In this document: positions 60,966 to 64,000 of the stretch, in pieces
Layout of the letters: the number at the start of each line of letters is the position of its first letter
Numbering within the stretch: the first letter of the stretch is position 1
DNA from: Desulfuromonadaceae bacterium
GTDB taxonomy: Bacteria > Desulfobacterota > Desulfuromonadia > Geobacterales > Pseudopelobacteraceae
Assembly: GCA_028687585.1 (NCBI GenBank)
Contig: JAQTZV010000023.1
Location: forward strand, 1 to 64,000
Direction: 5' to 3'
Length of the DNA: 64,000 nt
Translations under genes and position numbers: made by a program
The notes under the pieces: model-generated
Told to the model about the DNA's origin: nothing
Database searches by the model: none
What the model saw: the letters and a program-made list of their open reading frames with translations, nothing else

Positions 60966-61108
60966 CCCGCCTTACAAATGTTTTTTGCAACCAATTTAAA
61001 TACATGGAAAACAGACTCCGTACAAGCTCTATTTTCGTACTTTATCTTGACAAAAGAGCCCAAAACATGTCACCAGAGCAGCAATAATACGACCAAGGAG
61101 AAACAACA

Positions 61109-61591
61109 ATGACTATATGTCCATGCGGAAGCGGCAATCCATACTCCGACTGCTGTGAAAAAATAATTTCAGGCAACGAGTCCGCGCGTACCGCCGAACA
61201 ACTCATGCGAGCCCGCTATTCGGCATACGTTTTCGCAAAAATGAATTTTCTTTTTGAGAGTACCCACCCGGACCACTGCCAGGGCTACGACCATGCCGGC
61301 ACAAAAGAGTGGGCGGAAACGGCAGAATGGAAAGGGCTTGAAATTATCACTACAAACGGAGGCGGAGAAGATGATTCAATCGGCGAAGTGGAGTTTATCG
61401 CCCGCTTCAACGAAAAAGGTAATTCCCGTGAGCACCATGAAGCCGGCCAGTTTAAACGAAAAGACGGGCGCTGGTTTTTTACCGAGGGACAGTTGGTGCG
61501 CCAAAAACCACTGACGGCAACCAAGATCGGCAGAAATGATCCCTGCACCTGCGGAAGCGGCCTGAAGTATAAAAAATGCTGCGGGAAATGA
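61109..61591 (+). CDS. YchJ-like SEC-C metal-binding protein
   Basis: 160 residues with a SEC-C zinc motif at each end: [14 protein letters not shown] and [17 protein letters not shown]. Between them is the YchJ central domain ([39 protein letters not shown]). A strong AAGGAGAAAC site precedes the ATG. Family role undefined; SEC-C motifs bind zinc and often contact partner proteins. Converges with ubiE. Confidence 0.92.
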   Translation: MTICPCGSGNPYSDCCEKIISGNESARTAEQLMRARYSAYVFAKMNFLFESTHPDHCQGYDHAGTKEWAETAEWKGLEIITTNGGGEDDSIGEVEFIARFNEKGNSREHHEAGQFKRKDGRWFFTEGQLVRQKPLTATKIGRNDPCTCGSGLKYKKCCGK

Positions 61592-61620
61592 GTCGGCGAC
61601 TTACGTTTGTGGACCTTTTT

Positions 61621-62331
61621 TTACTCTTTTTCACCAACATAGATCGTGGCAATACCAAAGGTAAGCTCGTGGAGATGGATGTTGCGGAAGCCTGTTTCGG
61701 CAATCATGTGTGAGAACTCTCCCTGCGAAGGAAATTCAAGTACTGAGTCAGGCAGATACTTGTAGGCGTTATAGCGCGAAAACAGCCCGCCGACAACCGG
61801 CAGCAGACGGCGGAAGTAAAAATAATACAGTTGCCTGAACAGCAGCGAACGCGGTGTGGAAAACTCCAGAATAATCATCCGACCGCCAGGACGGAGCACC
61901 CGCCACATCTCAGCCAATCCCAGTTTTCTGTCAACAACGTTCCTGATGCCAAAAGCTATGGTTATTGAATCGAAGGTATCATTGGCAAACGGCAGATCTT
62001 CACAGGGGGCGACTTTGAGCTCGATGCGGCTCGCATAGGGCGATTCTGCCACCTTCACTATTCCGAGATCAATCATCTCCCTACAGAAATCAGCCCCGGT
62101 AATTTTAACGGAATCGGGTGTTCTCATGGCAATTTCCAAAGCCACATCACCGGTGCCGGTAGCCACGTCCAGAATACGGGAACCTTCGCGGTATTTGAGC
62201 AGACGTACCGCTTTTGTACGCCAGCGCCTATCGATACCAAAGCTTAACAGCCGGTTAAGAAAATCATACCGAGGGGCAATTGCCCCGAACATCTGCTGGA
62301 TTTTTTCCCCTTTATCAGAAAGCCTGAACAT
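61621..62331 (-). CDS. ubiE: Demethylmenaquinone/benzoquinol methyltransferase
   Basis: 236 residues. SAM motif I in ILDVATGTGDVALEIAM, a mid motif DSITIAFGIRNVVDR, post-motif RPGGRMIILEFSTP, and the C-terminal TFGIATIYVGEK typical of UbiE/MenG. Methylates demethylmenaquinone to menaquinone (the likely role in a menaquinone-based anaerobe). Minus strand, divergent from the cyclase gene. Confidence 0.95.
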   Translation of the reverse strand: MFRLSDKGEKIQQMFGAIAPRYDFLNRLLSFGIDRRWRTKAVRLLKYREGSRILDVATGTGDVALEIAMRTPDSVKITGADFCREMIDLGIVKVAESPYASRIELKVAPCEDLPFANDTFDSITIAFGIRNVVDRKLGLAEMWRVLRPGGRMIILEFSTPRSLLFRQLYYFYFRRLLPVVGGLFSRYNAYKYLPDSVLEFPSQGEFSHMIAETGFRNIHLHELTFGIATIYVGEKE

Positions 62332-62449
62332 TCGTTTCCACTACCTTTTAACTGATTTAAGTGTTATAAAACTGGCGTAATTATGTAGCATATTTTGCCC
62401 GCCATTAACCAGAAAAAACAACCCGCTTTTGTTCAGGAGATGCTACCGA

Positions 62450-63868
62450 GTGATCCCCACCATTCGTATTCAAGACGTTGCGGACATACTGATTATGACC
62501 GCCATTCTGTACCAGATGTATTCCTGGTTTCGCGGAACACGTGCCATCCAGGTGCTTCTTGGGCTTGGCGTGGTAACCCTCATCTATTTTGCAACCCGAT
62601 TTCTGGATCTCTATATGACGAGTTGGGTACTTCAGGAGCTTGGCACTGTCCTTATTATTCTTATTATTGTCGTATTTCAAACCGAGATACGCCAGGCTTT
62701 GTACCGTTTCAGCCTCCTTCGTCACATCCTAGATAGTCGTGAGAAGACGCAACACAGCCAGTTTCAGGATATCGCTGAAACTCTATTCCGGATGGCGGCC
62801 AATAGAACCGGGGCCTTGATCGTTTTTCAAGGTAATGAATCGCTGCAGGACCTGATGACTAACGGGGTAATAATAGACAGTGAAATTTCGCCACAAATGC
62901 TTGAATCAATTTTTTATAATGGCGCACCACTTCACGATGGCGCAGCTCTTGTCAATAACGGCAGAATTGAGAAAGCCGCCTGCCATCTGCCTCTCTCCGT
63001 CAACCCCGATGTTCCGCAGCATATGGGAACTCGGCATCGAGCGGCTCTCGGGTTATCAGAACGGAGCGATGCGGTAATTGTTACCATATCAGAGGAACGT
63101 GGGGATATTTCTCTGGTAACCGCAGGATCGATACAACGCATGAATAACCCTACAGATCTGATTTTAGCGCTTGATACCCTGCTCCGTGGCGAGACGGAGA
63201 AACCCCGCATCACAAAGCGGCAGCGTTATTTTTCAAATCTTCTGCCAAAAGTTTCTCTTTTGCTTGCTGTATGTGTGTTCTGGGGACTGATAACAACCCG
63301 GCAGGGGCAAATCACAACCGTAACAGCTCCGGTACGTTTGCACGGAGTTCCTGATGATATAGTTTTGCTCCGCACTCTTCCCGAAGATGTCACCGTACAG
63401 ATAAAATCAATGTCGAGTCTGGCGCCACCTCCATCGAAGCTTGACTTGACTGCTGAAGTTGATGCCTCAAATATAACTGAGGGTACTACCTCCTTACGAG
63501 TAAATCATGCAAATATTACCACCCCTTCAGGCATGATCATTACGACGGTATCTCCCTCAAGCATTCGAGTCTCCGCTGAAAACAAACTGCGCAAAAACGT
63601 ACCGGTAAAAGCCACACTTAAAGGCAGACTGCCGACAGGAGTGACATTCTCAAACGTTTCCTGTGAACCAAGCTCGGTCAACATCGAGGGTCCGGCAAGC
63701 CAGATTTCACAGATTACATTCGTAGCTACTGAAGATATTGACGCCAGCCAATTGAAGTTGGGCGAAGAATATCTGAAAAACTTGCGCGTGCCGGAAAGAC
63801 AGGTATCGATACTTCGAGACAGTCCCATAACAGTAAAGTTAAAAGCACGCGAACGGCGCAAACGCTAG
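62450..63868 (+). CDS. cdaA: CdaA diadenylate cyclase fused to CdaR (YbbR) domains
   Basis: 472 residues from a GTG at 62450, with AGGAG ten bases upstream; a TTG at 62429 would add seven residues. Residues 1-90 hold three membrane segments, 95-240 the DAC domain with DGA (163-165) in LHDGAAL and RHR (195-197) in TRHRAAL. A fourth membrane segment (268-283) leads into two or more YbbR repeats (LTAEVDASNITEGTTSLRV, VTFSNVSCEPSSVNIEGP). In Firmicutes these are separate proteins, CdaA and its regulator CdaR. Makes cyclic di-AMP at the membrane, probably controlled by the attached extracytoplasmic YbbR part. Confidence 0.93.
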   Translation: MIPTIRIQDVADILIMTAILYQMYSWFRGTRAIQVLLGLGVVTLIYFATRFLDLYMTSWVLQELGTVLIILIIVVFQTEIRQALYRFSLLRHILDSREKTQHSQFQDIAETLFRMAANRTGALIVFQGNESLQDLMTNGVIIDSEISPQMLESIFYNGAPLHDGAALVNNGRIEKAACHLPLSVNPDVPQHMGTRHRAALGLSERSDAVIVTISEERGDISLVTAGSIQRMNNPTDLILALDTLLRGETEKPRITKRQRYFSNLLPKVSLLLAVCVFWGLITTRQGQITTVTAPVRLHGVPDDIVLLRTLPEDVTVQIKSMSSLAPPPSKLDLTAEVDASNITEGTTSLRVNHANITTPSGMIITTVSPSSIRVSAENKLRKNVPVKATLKGRLPTGVTFSNVSCEPSSVNIEGPASQISQITFVATEDIDASQLKLGEEYLKNLRVPERQVSILRDSPITVKLKARERRKR

Positions 63869-63988
63869 TTTTAGCTCGTTTTTTACCGTTAAGATGCATC
63901 GTTAATTAACAACAAAGATTGACTTTTGGTTTCTATTGTTATACAAACGCCAGCATCTTTACAAAAACTAAAACACTACGGAGGAAAC

Positions 63989-64000
63989 ATGGTCTATATT
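63989..64000 (+). CDS. Start of the next gene (partial)
   Basis: ATG GTC TAT ATT at the window edge, preceded by CGGAGGAAAC, a strong ribosome-binding site. Only four codons are present, so no identity can be given. It is 120 bp after the cyclase stop. Confidence 0.6.

Noticed and set aside
60966..61108. Promoter for ychJ
   Set aside because: A good TTGACA occurs at 61047-61052, but there is no acceptable -10 at 16-18 bp.

Overview
The window looks like a chromosomal segment of a Desulfuromonadia/Geobacter-type bacterium. This is inferred from gene content only: a complete exosortase (XrtA/EPS-type) exopolysaccharide locus, a one-piece CdaA-CdaR diadenylate cyclase, MenG/UbiE, HflX and YceH. 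No 16S rRNA or other decisive marker is present.

Region 1 (about 1-7.5 kb) is accessory DNA. It opens with the last codons of an IS256-type transposase. It holds several small toxin-antitoxin or TA-like modules: MntA/HepT, CcdAB, RelBE, Phd with a truncated PIN toxin, DUF433/DUF5615 and DUF4160/DUF2442. Between them lie short decayed copies of genes that are intact elsewhere in the window: asnB, ccdB, a DUF4160 gene, an endonuclease/exonuclease/phosphatase gene and a glycosyltransferase 3' end.

Region 2 (7.5-49.5 kb) is nearly all on the minus strand and is the exopolysaccharide locus. Its core, read from 49.5 kb downwards, is PrsT, the initiating sugar-phosphate transferase, the outer-membrane exporter, the chain-length determinant, the tyrosine autokinase, the AAA ATPase, an outer-membrane beta-barrel, a DUF3473 deacetylase, the exosortase and EpsI. 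Below it come many glycosyltransferases, acetyltransferases, a second deacetylase, an ATP-grasp ligase, a flippase, a polymerase, the AsnB-type amidotransferase, a CapK-like ligase and a DUF362 protein. No PEP-CTERM substrate protein was found in the window. A second TA/accessory patch (15.7-19.2 kb) interrupts the locus.

Region 3 (49.7-64 kb) is ordinary housekeeping DNA: tRNA-Arg(ACG), HNH and HAD genes, an isochorismatase-like/Tpx/NUDIX operon, a glycosyltransferase, DUF2288, YceH, HflX, FabI, a radical SAM gene, a lipoprotein, YchJ, UbiE/MenG and the cyclase.

The most unusual feature is a set of unrelated intergenic repeat families. Three of them (A, B, C) share one design: inverted arms, each made of several degenerate 8-10 bp subrepeats, around a loop. 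Two are wrapped directly around small ORFs known elsewhere from intervening sequences or as multicopy orphans: family A around a four-helix-bundle gene and family B around a GxxExxY gene. A fourth family (D) is a nonamer array placed immediately upstream of two start codons.
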